The translations under genes and the position numbers were made by a program. A DNA stretch of 64,000 bases, taken from Medicago truncatula (lineage: Eukaryota > Streptophyta > Magnoliopsida > Fabales > Fabaceae). Position 1 is the stretch's first letter; each line of letters starts with the position of its first letter. Positions 46,976-58,398 of the stretch are shown piece by piece. A model generated the notes under the pieces. It saw only the letters and a list, made by a program, of their open reading frames with translations. It was not told the DNA's origin and did not search any database. The stretch lies in NCBI RefSeq assembly GCF_003473485.1, contig NC_053049.1, positions 32,137,292 through 32,201,291 of the forward strand, read 5' to 3'.

Positions 46976-47750
46976 CATGGTTTGATGTATTGCTTGATAC
47001 TTATAAGATAATAATCATTATTGTTATTTTGTCCAACTTCTATTATGATTTAATTTGAATTAACCACTTTATTTTCATTAATGAAGTGATTGACTCAAGT
47101 GGTTAACATATAGTTAAATAAAAATTTAGGATAAATTAAGAGGTTTTTTCTACATTACCCTCTCTTGTATTGGGGGTATTTATCCTTTTAAGATATCAAC
47201 CAATCAAAATGTAATATACAAATGTAACATTAAATGTCAAATAAATGAGTCAATTTTTCTATAAAAAAAAAAATCAATTTTAACAAGGTAACTTTTAATT
47301 TTTATTTAATTATATTTATGTATACAATCTTAATTAATTTACATTATAGAGCTTGTAAAAATTAAAATTTTACATCAAATTCAACTCATCATGGCTGTGT
47401 TTCGTAATACGGATAAGCTAGCTTATAGCTTGTTGGACTAGCTTATAAGCTTGTTTTGATATAATAAGATGTGTTGGTAAAATTCTTAAAAAAAAAAGAT
47501 GTGTTTGGTAAAAAGCTTTTTCCACTAGTTTATAGCGTTTTTTGAGAAGCTATTTCAAGTAGCTTTTGAGCTTATAGCTGGTAATTTTTTATATTTTCTT
47601 CCAATTTTAACCCTATTAATTTAATTTAATTATTTTTTAATAAAACAACATGTTCATGGCTTAAAAAATAACGGCCAAGTTCATAGCTTATTTTTTAATA
47701 AAACAACTGCCACGTTTTCTCCTTTGAAAAAAAAACTATCATGCTTTATT
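46976..47750. other. AT-rich spacer
   Basis: 47,390-47,600 has the ggataagctagcttatagct...cttttgagcttatagctgg style of decayed hAT-type MITEs. No gene is seen. Confidence 0.35.
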
Positions 47751-47757
47751 TTATTTT

Positions 47758-47925
47758 GGATTAATAGGTTTTTACCCCATGTAATATAGGTCATTTCTGG
47801 TTTTCCCATGTAAAACTTTTATTTTGATTCACCCTATGTAAAATATTTTTGGTTTGATTTACCCCCCTAATAGGCCAAACAAAAAGCAATTTTATTTTTT
47901 TTTCAAGAAATTTTCGTTTTTTCTT
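47758..47925 (+). mobile_element. Single arm of a MITE related to the one at 45,509
   Basis: ttttaccccatgtaatatag, ttttcccatgtaaaac and acccccctaataggcc follow the same order as the left arm of the 45,509 element. The right arm is missing and the arm runs into a LINE tail. Confidence 0.5.
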
Positions 47926-48024
47926 AGTGACTTTGGGTCAGTGATTCATTTTTTCCACGCCTTGTGTAGGGTGCATCCCCGTTGTTATTAATATAAATCA
48001 TTTTTGTTTGTGCAAAAAAAATAT
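47926..48024 (+). mobile_element. L1-type LINE 3' UTR scrap
   Basis: cgccttgtgtagggtgcatc then ccccgttgttattaatataa and an A run, matching in pattern the 3' end of the 4.1 kb LINE (caccttgtgctat..cgttgttaatata). Confidence 0.55.
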
Positions 48025-48991
48025 TTTGAATAAGAGAGGAGAGAAGTGTATATTTTAACATAAGAGGAGAGGAGAGGAGAGTGTAATTCAAGCATCTTTG
48101 AGGGGAGGGGAGTGTAATTTACTCAAATTTTAATTGTTACAAGCCCTATTGTGTAAATTAATTAAGATTGTATACCTAAATATAATTAAATAAAAATTAA
48201 AAGTTACCTTATTAAAATTGATTTTTTTTTTAGAAAAATTGACTCATTTATTTGACATTTAATATTACATTTGTATATTACCTTATTTGACATTTAATAT
48301 TACATTCTTATGCAAACATAGACGAGGATCATAGATTTGAAGATTGAAAGACCATAAGAAAATAAAATCATAAATTTTAAGCTTAAAAATTCATATGAAA
48401 ATGGACAAAAAGGACCAAATTGAAATGAAAAAAAAAAGATAAAGGGCATTATTTGTTCAATTAGTATGGAGATTGAATCTTGCACTTAAGCATTTCTATA
48501 AATTCATAGAACCTCACTCAAACGACCTCTTCCTATGTGCTGTTTTTATTTCCCTTAAGATCCTCTATTTTCTCATTCTCCCTTGACTTTTGTTTTGTAT
48601 ATTTTTTGTTCTTTGTGTAGATCTGCCATTTCAAAACATCGCGGCACAATGTTCCATACTAAAACTGCAGTTGCTGGAAAATGCATCAAGAAGGACACCA
48701 AAAGAAAGATGGTATGTTCCACATTTTACTGTTTAGCTGCTAAAAGAATGCAAATAGATAATGCACTAGAGAAGAAATCCAAATACCACTTAATGCATCC
48801 CTTAGAGTTACTCGAAACTAAAGTCATTCAAATGAAAACTGTTTACTGGCAAATGAAAGAAGAAAAGAAAATTTAGCAACAAACAACACAAAAGGAAACA
48901 AAAATAAAATAAAAGTTATGTCTGCACAAATTAAGAGGTTCAGGTTGAATGATTGTTGCCCAAAATAGCATAAAGCTTCTATTCTAAAGAA
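48025..48991. other. Spacer with an uncertain open frame
   Basis: 48,620-48,712 reads RSAISKHRGTMFHTKTAVAG then KCIKKDTKRKM before a possible GTATG donor, which could be an exon remnant. No family was recognised and no partner exon found. Confidence 0.25.
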
Positions 48992-48999
48992 GATACATA

Positions 49000-50225
49000 C
49001 AGCGGAGCCAGGAAATTTATGGAGTCCGGGCAAAAAATTAATCGTAAATTCACATGTGACATAATATATAAACAGTCATAAATCGATTTTTTTTTTATTT
49101 TTACCTAAAAAAATTCGAAATAAAAGATGTTTATCATTTTGTCAACAAAAGTACAATTTAAAATAGGGTTATTAATTGAAATTGACCACGTAATATATGT
49201 GAAGTCTGAAAATTGACATTGTAATTAAATAACATGTATTATAACCATGTAATTCGAGATTTTTATTATTTATAACCTGTAAAATACACGAAGTCCAAAA
49301 AAGCAACCGAGAGATTGAATTTTTTCATAATTTCCTAGAGGCGAGTTAAGAACGTTAAAATATGGCTTTAACAACAAAATTATAAATTTTTGACAAACGA
49401 CAAATTAATTATGAATTTTTAAAGTGTCAAAAGCTCAAAAAACAAAACAACGGAAATCTTGATCTATAAATCGAATTTTGAGCTCATTATTTGCAGAGAC
49501 ATCTATAAAAATACATAAAAAGGATCTGTAAAGTTTCATAGCATTTCGAAATCATTTAAATTTATTTTGATTTTTCAACTGAAACGTGCAAAATTGAAAT
49601 TTTGTTCCGCGTAAGCGTATACTCACAAGTCAAATTTAGTTCCCTAATTTTGCAGGCATGACTAGAACACGAAGAACCTTCACAATGAAATTTTGTAATT
49701 TTTAAACGAGATACAAATTAATTATAAATTGTTTAAGAAATTCATAATTATGAGGGAATAAAAATTCATAATTAATTGATCCCTGGTCGAAGAAATTTAA
49801 TTTTGTGTAAAGCTATATTTTAACGTGAAAAAATTCAACCTGTAGGTCACATTTTTAGACTACACGTATATTATAGGGTGGTCAAAATTAAAGAAGAAAT
49901 TCAAGTTTTTTTTTTTTGAAGGAAGAAGAAATTCAAGTTACAATGCTAGAATATATGTTTTGTATTTTATTAGGTCATTTTTCAAACATAAAGTATATTA
50001 CATGGTCAATTTGAGCAATTAACCCGTTAAAATAAGAGAGATGAACCCGTCAATAGTGTGCTAAATAAAATTCGAAGACCTATTTGCGTGTCACAATTTT
50101 CAGATTGCCCAAATTTTTCTTTTTGTAAATGTGTTAATGAGCTTTTGGGTTGAGTCTAATGTGCAAAATTTATCGATCGAGCACGGGCGACCGTCCGGGG
50201 TCGCCATACGGTAGAACCGCCCCTG
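49000..50225. mobile_element. hAT-like non-autonomous element, 1.2 kb
   Basis: Begins CAGCGGAGCCAGG and ends gaaccgcccctg (CAGGGGCGGTTC from the right), hAT-type ends. Flanked by gatacata (48,992-48,999) and ggtacata (50,226-50,233), 7 of 8 matching. The AT-rich interior has no transposase. Confidence 0.65.
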
Positions 50226-50233
50226 GGTACATA

Positions 50234-50753
50234 TGATTCTTCCATTTGCTTTGTGAGATTACAATAAAATATAAATCAAATCAACAAATTTGGAGAATGA
50301 TTTGTGCAATATTTACAAGATCAGGAAAAAAATGTAATTAACTGATTAGAAGACAAATCGAAATTGAAGCAGAAGTCCCAAAATGATGAGTTAATTTCAA
50401 AACCCTCAATTTGTAATCGTAAGCGCGGTGTCACACTCTAAAACGTCGGCGTAGCTCTCGTCGATTTCGCACAACCAGTACAACAAAACCTTCAATATCC
50501 CCTTCCTATGATTTATTTTTCCTTACCCCTAAAAAACTTGTGGCGGAGGGTTACAATGGAAGAATGGTGAGAAAATGAGAGAGAAGATGAACAGAGAGAG
50601 AAGGTATAGATTGATTTTTGTTTTCTTAAATGAGGAGGATTTGTGGGAAAAGGAAAGAGAAGTTGAGATTTTTTTTTCCCTTTGAAATGAACAAATAATG
50701 ATGGGTTGGAAGAAAAAGAGGCTCCTTGAGCGTGCATAGTATTGAACAAATAA
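50234..50753. other. Spacer, possible minus-strand exon remnant
   Basis: On the minus strand 50,485-50,410 reads VLLYWLCEIDESYADVLECD and then stops within 10 residues. No family is recognised and it is not called as a gene. Confidence 0.25.
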
Positions 50754-50766
50754 AGAAGAGGTCGGT

Positions 50767-50905
50767 ATCCCCGTGAGTTTAGTTCAGTTGGTAGGGATAT
50801 TGCATATTATATACAGGGGTTAGGGTTCGAACCCCAAGACACTCCACTTCTCCACAATTTAATTGTGTGAGCTCTAGTCACTAGGCTACTTGACCAAAAA
50901 AAAAA
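50767..50905 (+). mobile_element. tRNA-derived SINE
   Basis: Same family as 38,511-38,650: head atccccgtgagtttagttca, B box GGTTCGAACCCC, end ctacttgacc plus A run. The flanks agaagaggtcggt (50,754-50,766) and aggagaggtgggt (50,907-50,919) match at 11 of 13, an older insertion. Confidence 0.85.
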
Positions 50906-51151
50906 TAGGAGAGGTGGGTTTCAATTTTCATGGAGTGAGATTTGATCAACGGTTGATGTGTTAACCGCTCCTAATTACAATGATCTAATGGTCTGGATTG
51001 ATTGGAGCCAAAAAATTAGGTTTAAGGTTTGGCAATTAGGGTAAGCATATTGCTTGGATTAAATATAAAGGATGATGGGCCATAATGGACCGTATTACGC
51101 TAATCATTACAATCGTATATATACAGTTCATTAGCAATAAATAACAACTAA

Positions 51152-51214
51152 TCCGTAGTAGCACAACTGATCAATTCTTTGGGTGAATTTCCGGGTTCGA
51201 TTCCCGGCTACGGA
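51152..51214 (+). ncRNA. 63-nt tRNA-like sequence with Pol III signals
   Basis: TCCGTAG (51,152-51,158) pairs perfectly with CTACGGA (51,208-51,214) as an acceptor stem. CCGGG-TTCGATT-CCCGG forms a T arm with a B box GGTTCGATTCC. tagcacaactga fits the A-box pattern at all but the last base. A T run starts at 51,219. Only 32 nucleotides separate acceptor and T arm, too few for normal D and anticodon arms, so no anticodon can be assigned. This could be a deleted tRNA gene or a SINE head; no SINE body follows. Confidence 0.45.
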
Positions 51215-51239
51215 AACTTCTTTTTTATTAAATGAAAAT

Positions 51240-52330
51240 TAGTTTTCTATACACAATTAATTTTGGGACTTTTCACTGTTCAAATTTAATGCAAAGAACA
51301 TTTTCTTTAAAACAATCTGCTTATGTTTACACGAACATTTATTTTGACCAAGTCATAATGTAAAGTAATGTTTGAGATTTTTTTTCTTTCTTTTTAGTTT
51401 TTAGTTACAGTAAAGAAAAGATTGTTTTAAATACAAAAAATGTTTTTATTAAAAATGTTATTTCAATTTTAAAACATTTGCGTCAATGAAAGTTGACTAA
51501 GTTAGTAAAGAGTTGACTAACCAGTAAGGTCGTTGGTTCAACTATTGCAGCCGATGTGAGAACCTCTTTTGTGATATGTGAGTACATTTGTAACAGTCTT
51601 TGAGTTTTGAGGCGTGTCTTAACCATGATGAAAATGGAATCCTGAAGTCCAATACATCTAAATTTTTTCTATTAAGTTTTAAAACATTTGTATATGAGAA
51701 TGTAAAAAAGAATTACACTTAATAATTGTAGTCTTAATTGGTCATTTAGTCCCTAACTAAATTATTGATTTTATTTTAGTCCCATGACTCCCAAAATGTT
51801 CTTTTCGGTCCCTCAAGTTAACCTCTATTTGTCAAAGTCGTCCTTGTCAAATTTTAAAACTTGATGAGTGTACATCTCGCAAATGAGGTGACATTTTTGT
51901 ATTGTTTCATGTGTTTGTAGAGAGAGAAACGACTAGTAATAGAAAGAGATGGAGAGAACACGAAAGGAGAAAACTAGTGGATAAGAAGAGGAATTTCAAC
52001 AAAGAAGACGACCCAAAAAATACAAAGTTTTTTTTTTTTTTTTTTGGTCAGGTAAATACTAAGTTACTTGAGCAAAAGGAAATACTAAGTTAAAAACTAT
52101 CATTGAAAAATATAAACATTGTTTTTAGAATTTGAAAGTCACAGCCCACACACATTTATAAATATATCTAAAACAAATAATGATTTCAAATAAATACATA
52201 AATCAATCAAATAAAATCTAAAATTATACAAAAAGACTTGTTAAAAAAATTATAAAAAAAGAAAATGTTTCTTACTACACAAATGGTGATAAAAACAACA
52301 TACACGAATGATGCTCGCCTTAACGTTAAT
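51240..52330. other. AT-rich spacer
   Basis: No gene is supported. A T tract lies at 52,028-52,045. The stretch near 51,740-51,800 (attggtcatttagtccc) resembles one arm of a MULE-type MITE. Confidence 0.35.
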
Positions 52331-52336
52331 GTTATA

Positions 52337-52674
52337 CTCTCTCCGTTCTCAATTATAAGCAAATTTAATTTTTTGGATTCATTTAATTAATGATGTATGT
52401 GGTCCATATTATGAACCACGTACATCATTAACTAAATGAAAATAAAAAGTCAAATTTGCTTATATTTCATCCGTCCCAGATTAACTGAGCTATTTGCTCA
52501 TTTTACATGTATTAAGAAAAAAATATATAAATGAAGGAGAGAGAAAAGTGGTTTTAAGTGTTCTTGTTAAGTATTGGTGCATTCTCCACTATCATAAATG
52601 CAAAGTAGAATATATATTGAATTGGAACTCATGAAAAAATAATTAATATTGTATTGAAAAGTGAAATGACTCAG
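52337..52674. mobile_element. Two adjoining Stowaway-like MITE remnants
   Basis: First remnant: ctctctccgttctcaattat ... gcttatatttcatccgtccc, with inner arms caattataagcaaattt and aaatttgcttatatt inverted. Second: catccgtcccagattaactgag ... actcagttattttatggagta, split here to short ends; its right end was the target of the MULE element starting at 52,684. Confidence 0.45.
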
Positions 52675-52683
52675 TTATTTTAT

Positions 52684-54494
52684 GGAGTAAATAGGCAATT
52701 GCCCCTTGAAATTGTAAGTTTCGTCAATTACCCATGAAATTAACAAAACTTCAATTACCCCCTTGAAATTTTACAACATTAATCAAAATTTACCCCCTCC
52801 ATCAAATTTTTCTGTTAGTGAACATAACATTTTGTAAATACCCCATAAAGTTTTACAAAATGTCCCCACTTAAAAATTTATATATTTTTTTTCTTATCTT
52901 GATCACTAAAATAATATTTTTCTGTTCTTCTCAACCCATTCAGGCCCCGCCACCAAGGAGGAGGTGAGAAATAATCCATGATTAATTGTGTTATGGCTGT
53001 ACCATCTAACTTGCTCCAGGTTTATGGAGTTAAGTTGAAAATTTTACTACAAATATTGTACTAAGAAATAAGAATTATATGATCAACCTAACCTATATGA
53101 ATGATTATTAATTGTTATGCATTTTGTACTGTAAGAATGCAAGACCGTAAATTAGCAGGATAATTAAAGACAACAAATACTCTAAAACTTATTCTCTTCT
53201 TTATTCATTATGCAAAAAGTTACATATGGCACTACCCTCTCAAGGATTTGGAAAATATATTCTCTCCAGCACATGCATTTCTTATTAGTTCTCATGATTC
53301 AAGCTAAGATCATGTACAATGGGAAAAAAATTTCAATACCCTTCAACACCCACTTTTTCAATTCCCAACACTCCACGTCATTTTTCTCTCATAATTCAAC
53401 ACCCATTCAATTTTTAACTCTCCAATAGTTTTTTCATTCAACACCCTACCCCACCACCTTTTATTTCTTATTCTTATTTAATTTTATATTTTTGATTTTA
53501 TAATTACCTAAAATTATCGATTATAATTAAATTAAAATAATACAATTAACTATTTATTTTTTAGTTTTTTTTTGGAAAAACAAAATTTTGTAATTAGAAG
53601 AATTTTGGGTGTTAAATTGATTATTATTGGGATCCATTTCACTAAACAAAGACTAAAACTTCAAAAGAAATGCTAATAATAAGATTAAGAGAGTGAAAAA
53701 TATGATTTTTTTTCTGTGTCCAAATCAAATGATCAAAGTCTCTATTTGTAGAGAAAAAAAAATCACGAATTTTGGTAAAAATAAAAAATAAAAAAAAATC
53801 ATTTGCAATGAAATAATTGAGTCCAAATTATTAAGAAGATAAAAATCCAAACAGCCAATCAGAAAGCACCACGTGTCCCTACATTAACAGAAAATTTTCT
53901 CTCTCCGCGTCCAGCTTTAATTCACGCGCCCTGTCGGCGCGTGCATCACACGCGCCCAAATCAACGAACAGAAACGCGACACGTGGCTACGGTGGCAGAC
54001 TTTCAACATGTTGAAATGGTTCATCATCTCTTTCATCCACCTCATTTTCAATACCCCTTCTCCAATGGTTTCAATAGTTGAAATTTGCTTTCAATAACCC
54101 CATTGTGGATGATCTAACAAGAAGGGTGACTTATTTACCAGATGTACGTTTAAGATGGTAAAATGTGGTTTGAGGAGCTTCAGTCCACAAAAATGCATCT
54201 TTCTTAAGCAGTGCAGTTCAAGGTGCTGCAATTGAGGAATGATTTCGCACATATTTGTGATAAAAAATACTTTGAGTCAAGGATAAGAAAAAACATATAT
54301 AAATTTTCAAGTTCAGAGGTATTTTGCATATAAGTGTAAAATTTCAAGGGGTATTTGCAAAACGTCATGTTCACTAACAGATGAAGTAAATTGATTAACA
54401 TTGTGCAATTTCAAGGGGTAATTGAAGTTTTGTTAATTTTAAAGGAGTAATTGACGAAACTTACAATTTTAATGGAGGAATTGCCTATTTACTC
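52684..54494. mobile_element. MULE-type TIR element, 1.8 kb, perfect 9-bp target duplication
   Basis: Ends GGAGTAAATAGGCAATTGCC and GGAATTGCCTATTTACTC, with inverted similarity over roughly 160 bases (ccccttgaaatt/aatttcaagggg units). ttattttat flanks it exactly at 52,675-52,683 and 54,495-54,503. No transposase is visible. A second element (53,308-54,114) sits inside. Confidence 0.85.
53308..54114. mobile_element. PIF/Harbinger-like MITE nested in the MULE-type element
   Basis: Ends GATCATGTACAATGGG and CCCATTGTGGATGATC are inverted, with cccttcaacaccc and caataccccttc subterminal motifs. Flanked by TAA on both sides (53,305-07 and 54,115-17), the Harbinger target duplication. The GC-rich patch at 53,905-53,990 (acgcgccctgtcggcgcgtg) is unusual here. 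Confidence 0.7.
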
Positions 54495-54503
54495 TTATTT
54501 TAT

Positions 54504-55044
54504 GATAGGCATTGTCAGCATAATGTAAACAAAAGACTATTAACAAAGTCAGCATTGTCGTATTCCCATTCATGCCAGCCATATAGGCATAGTTTACGAG
54601 GGGAGCGTCTAATAATTTTAATAAATTACCTTGCCACTACTAACTAATTATATACATTTTTCTTTTATTCAAAAAATTATATACATTTTTTTTTACTCAA
54701 CTAGTACTATATACATCGATAAAAGAAAAATGCCAGAAGCGCTACCAACTAATTAAAAATGACACTGGCGTATGATACATGCATGTGATAGATATTCAAA
54801 CTAAGTATCTGTTTAAGTGATTATTTAACGAGTTTTTGTTAGGGTTGAATTGTTCGCGAAAATTTGAGGTTGAATTGTGACTATAATACTACCAATCTAT
54901 GGGTATTCTAAAACATTTGGTTAGATGAGGTTTGTGTATATATTACATAACAAATTCTCTCGATTGTTTTTCTATCATTGTTATCCATCTCATTATCAAA
55001 CTTTTTTACCCTCGTTTTTATATTAAAAACCAATCTCACATTTT
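54504..55044. other. AT-rich spacer
   Basis: Nothing recognisable before the LINE tail. Confidence 0.4.
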
Positions 55045-55280
55045 TTCATTTAATGTGAAATCAAATTCTTTGTGGTGGTTGAAAGCTAGTAATGTGGTCT
55101 TTACTTTTGGTACTCATAGTTGGTGGTCGAGACCGCTTGTATGTATGTGCATCAATTGACTTTGTTGTAATCTTACTGGATGTTGTTCTTTTCGTGATTG
55201 TTTTGGCACGTCTTGTGCTATAACAATTACGGTATTTTTGGTAATATATTTCATTTTAGTTTCTTAAAAAAAAAAAAAAA
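55045..55280 (+). mobile_element. L1-type LINE 3' end
   Basis: The coding tail SNSLWWLKASNVVFTFGTHS then WWSRPLVCMCIN and stop parallels the last 35 residues of the 4.1 kb LINE (YHSLWWLKANNANFVYGTSR). The 3' UTR has cacgtcttgtgctataacaa and ends in an A run at 55,266-55,280. Confidence 0.75.
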
Positions 55281-55589
55281 TCGTAAAATTGTTAATACAT
55301 GAGAGAAATATGATTGAGAGAATCTATTTTCATATATTACATTTATCCGGAAATATAAAACTTAAATTTTATTCCTTTCTAATAAGGCTTGTCTGAAATT
55401 TTAACCATGTTAATTATTTCTTTACTAACATAGTTATAATTATTTTACAAGAAACAAAACATATTTTGATTAAAACATAAACTAACTCTATTTTTTTAAA
55501 AGATAAACTTAAAAATATTTTATTAATTTTTAACAAATTTAATAGCTAGTATTACTAACTTTCTTTTTAATTCTAGTAACTAGTAATTT

Positions 55590-55729
55590 TTTTTTTTTTT
55601 TTGTCAAGTAGCCTAGTGGCTAGAGCTCACACAATTTAATTGTAGAGAAGTGGAGTATCCGGGGTTCGAACCCCGACTCCTGCATATAATATACAATATC
55701 CTTACCAACTGAGTTAAACTCACGGGGAT
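55590..55729 (-). mobile_element. tRNA-derived SINE, minus strand, with 15-16 bp target duplication
   Basis: Reversed copy of the family at 38,511: T run, gtcaagtagcctagtggcta, B box GGGGTTCGAACCCC, A box complement accaactgagttaaactcac, end cggggat. tagtaactagtaattt flanks it at 55,574-55,589 and 55,730-55,745. Confidence 0.88.
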
Positions 55730-55745
55730 TAGTAACTAGTAATTT

Positions 55746-56195
55746 AGTTGGTGAAATCATACCTCTAAGGACTGCGATAGTATTAGTAAGATACTGTTTT
55801 AAAAGGATTTCAAATACTATTTTGGACTAGTAGAAATATTAATTTTTCGGATTAAGTCCAATTGTGAATGGGACATTTGATAATTTCTTGTTCGTCTCAA
55901 AATTTCACACACATTAGTCATTTCTTTACAAAAACATCTTTATATTATTTTGGTCTTAACCCTCAAGTTCTCAAGAAGAAGGGAATTAGGTAGTCTAGAG
56001 TTCGGTTAGATGATAAATAAAATCTGATCAAAGATTTGTTTTAAGGATTCAAACTATTGGATTTTCTCTAATGATTTGTTTGTGCTAAAACTTAATAACC
56101 ACTTGAGCTCAATCATTTAGATAAAAGAAATCTCTTTTAATTCATCAGGATTAGACTAAGGTTAACCCTAAGCCCTTACCTTTTCACTTTAGTTT
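55746..56195. other. Spacer before the truncated PPR copy
   Basis: No gene is seen. Confidence 0.4.
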
Positions 56196-56206
56196 TGGAT
56201 GTACTT

Positions 56207-56887
56207 AGTGAGATGCAGCTTAGAGGCTTCACTCCCAACCTTGTTACTTTCAATATACTTATTAATGGACATTGCAAAGATGGAGCAATAATTAAGGCAC
56301 GAGAACCGCTAGAGATGCTTTTAGAAAATAGACTTAAACCTGATATATTCACTTTTAGTTGTATAATTGATGGACTTTGTCGATTAAAGAGGACCGAGGA
56401 AGCTTTTGAATGCTTTAATGAGATGGTTGAATGGGGGGTTAATCCAAATGCTATCATTTACAATATCTTGATTCGGTCTTTATGCAGCATCGGGGAAACT
56501 ACAAGATCAGTGAAGCTCTTAAGAAGAATGCAAGAGGAAGGAATAAGCCCTGACATCTACTCCTATAATGCTTTGATTCAAATTTTCTGTAGGATGAATA
56601 AGGTTGAGAAAGCTAAAAAGCTTTTTGATTCAATGTCAAAATCTGGCTTTAATCCTGACAATTACACATACAGTGCTTTTATAGCGGCGCTGTCTGAATC
56701 TGGGAGATTAGAAGAAGCTAAGAAGATGTTTTACTCAATAGAGGCAAATGGTTGCTCTCCTGATTCATATGTATGTAACTTAGTTATTAAAGCATTGGTT
56801 CGGCATGATCGTGTTGAAGAGGCCCAAAAGATCGTAGAAAGATGCCGACAGAAAGGAATAGCTTTGAACTGTACTCTTGATTCATAG
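56207..56887 (+). pseudogene. PPR40-like gene, 5'-truncated tandem copy
   Basis: From SEMQLRGFTPNLVTFN onward the sequence is nearly identical to the PPR40 gene at 63,827-64,000, 7,620 bases downstream in the same orientation; homology ends abruptly just before 56,207. The frame continues through about six 35-residue PPR motifs (INGHCKDGAI, KPDIFTFSCIIDGLCRLKRT, NPNAIIYNILIRSLCSIGET, SPDIYSYNALIQIFCRMNKV, NPDNYTYSAFIAALSESGRL) and ends CRQKGIALNCTLDS with a stop. It lacks the transit peptide and the first two thirds, so it is not expected to work, although the remaining frame is open. It shows what the off-window end of the downstream gene probably looks like. Confidence 0.75.
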
Positions 56888-57179
56888 ACTTTATCTCTAT
56901 TTGTTTTTGGATGCTGCTACATTATTGAGAGTTCCACAGAGAAGATATTGATACAGGATACAGGTACCTTAAATTATAAAGCTCTATGGACATGGAGGAC
57001 TCGTGTGGAATGTGGATGCATGAACTATTTATTTTTATTTTTGACCAAAGATGCATGATTTAGCTATGCACGTGATGATGGAATATAACTTCAACATAAG
57101 TAGTTCTACCATGGAGGTGAAAGTGGGAGATCATATCATACCCCAAGTTATACGATTTAAACGTCCATAGTTCAAAATG

Positions 57180-57730
57180 ACGGAGAAATAGAAGCATATG
57201 TAAATCATCTTATTCAAGTTGGGTGGTTGAAATGGAGATGAGTTCATGTGTGTTATCTGGTAAGAAAGCACTGCTTAAGTTGAAATGAAAATTCTATCGG
57301 ACAGTAGTCAGAACGATGTTGTATGGTAAAGAGTGTTGAGTGATTAAAAACCAACACGAGAATGAAATAAGCGTAGTGGAGATGAGGATGTTGTGTTGGA
57401 TGAATGGTAAGACTAGACGAGAAAGAATTAAGAATAACACCATTTAGAGAGAGAGAGAGAGAGAGAGTTGGGGTAGCACCTTTAGTAGAAAATATGTTTA
57501 GGTAGTTTCGACATGTACAGAGAATACCGATAGATGCTATAATACGAAGAGTGGATCAGATAGACGAGAGTCAGATCAGAAGAGATAGAGGAAGATCTAG
57601 AAAAACTATAAGAAAAGCTATTAGAAAAGACTTAATGATTAACAAGTTGAATCCAAATATGATTTATGATTGAACTTTATGACGTAATTTGATTCATGTA
57701 GTCGGTCATACTTAGTGAGAGAAGACCTTG
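57180..57730 (+). mobile_element. RTE-type LINE relic, 3' part
   Basis: The longest RTE remnant here: FYRTVVRTMLYGKECWVIKN, VEMRMLCWMNGKTRRERIKN, VGVAPLVENMFRWFRHVQRI and RRVDQIDESQIRRDRGRSRK are recognisable C-terminal blocks of an RTE-clade ORF, with stops near the end. A (GA)n run lies at 57,449-57,466. Confidence 0.7.
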
Positions 57731-57975
57731 TTGTTGTATCGTTAGGAAACAAACTTTTTTTCTCTCATTTAATACCAATAATTGTAAGGGTAATTATGAA
57801 ATACTAACACATTTTTTTAATACATTTAATGCTGCAACTGGTAAATTTTATAAATGTGTCTTATAGCAACCGACAGAGGGGGTATATGGCATAAACAAAT
57901 AAAATCTAAGGGAAAAGTAAACAACAAAAATTAACCAATGCCTTGAAAAATAAGCAACCACCATCGACTTTGCAT

Positions 57976-57982
57976 TATAAAT
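57976..57982 (+). promoter_or_regulatory. TATA box of the small secreted-peptide gene
   Basis: TATAAAT, 47 bases before the ATG at 58,023. This gives a very short 5' leader. Confidence 0.45.
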
Positions 57983-58022
57983 CAGCATGTGATGTACATT
58001 GTGAAATGCAGTAGCAAGATAA

Positions 58023-58398
58023 ATGGCTTCTAAGAAGTGCTCCCTTATTTGGGTGATTCTCTTTTTGTGTATGCTCGGTTTATCTGTCAAGGCTATAGCA
58101 AGAAACATTGTTGGTGCTACTGAAATGTATGCTGGTAAGTTATAGAACCTCAATCACACCTCTCATTGCATTAATTAATTATATCTTACAATTATATATT
58201 TATATGATTAATTTAATTAACCAAGCAAGTATTTCCCATGTTTATTATTTTGTAGTTTCAGATGAAATAATGGGTCAGAATAGAAAGCTGCTTAGCCCAG
58301 ATCAGCGATGTAAGAGAGGAAAAATTCATTATAATCTTCATGATGTTATGACCGATCGCAAGGCATCAAATAATCCACGTTGCCACCATTATCTTTGA
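58023..58398 (+). CDS. Small secreted peptide, two exons, 84 aa
   Basis: Exon 1 is 58,023-58,134, the intron 58,135-58,255 (GTAAGT..TTTGTAG), exon 2 58,256-58,398. The start MASKKCSLIWVILFLCMLGL with SVKA is a strong signal peptide. The mature part has an acidic-neutral linker (RNIVGATEMYAVSDEIMG) and a basic C-terminus, KLLSPDQRCKRGKIHYN then LHDVMTDRKASNNPRCHHYL, with two cysteines 22 residues apart that could form one disulfide. Intron placement right after the signal region, small size and basic tail fit plant signalling or antimicrobial peptides, but it is not a nodule cysteine-rich peptide, RALF, CLE or CEP by sequence. I do not recognise the family. A TATA box lies just upstream. Confidence 0.65.
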
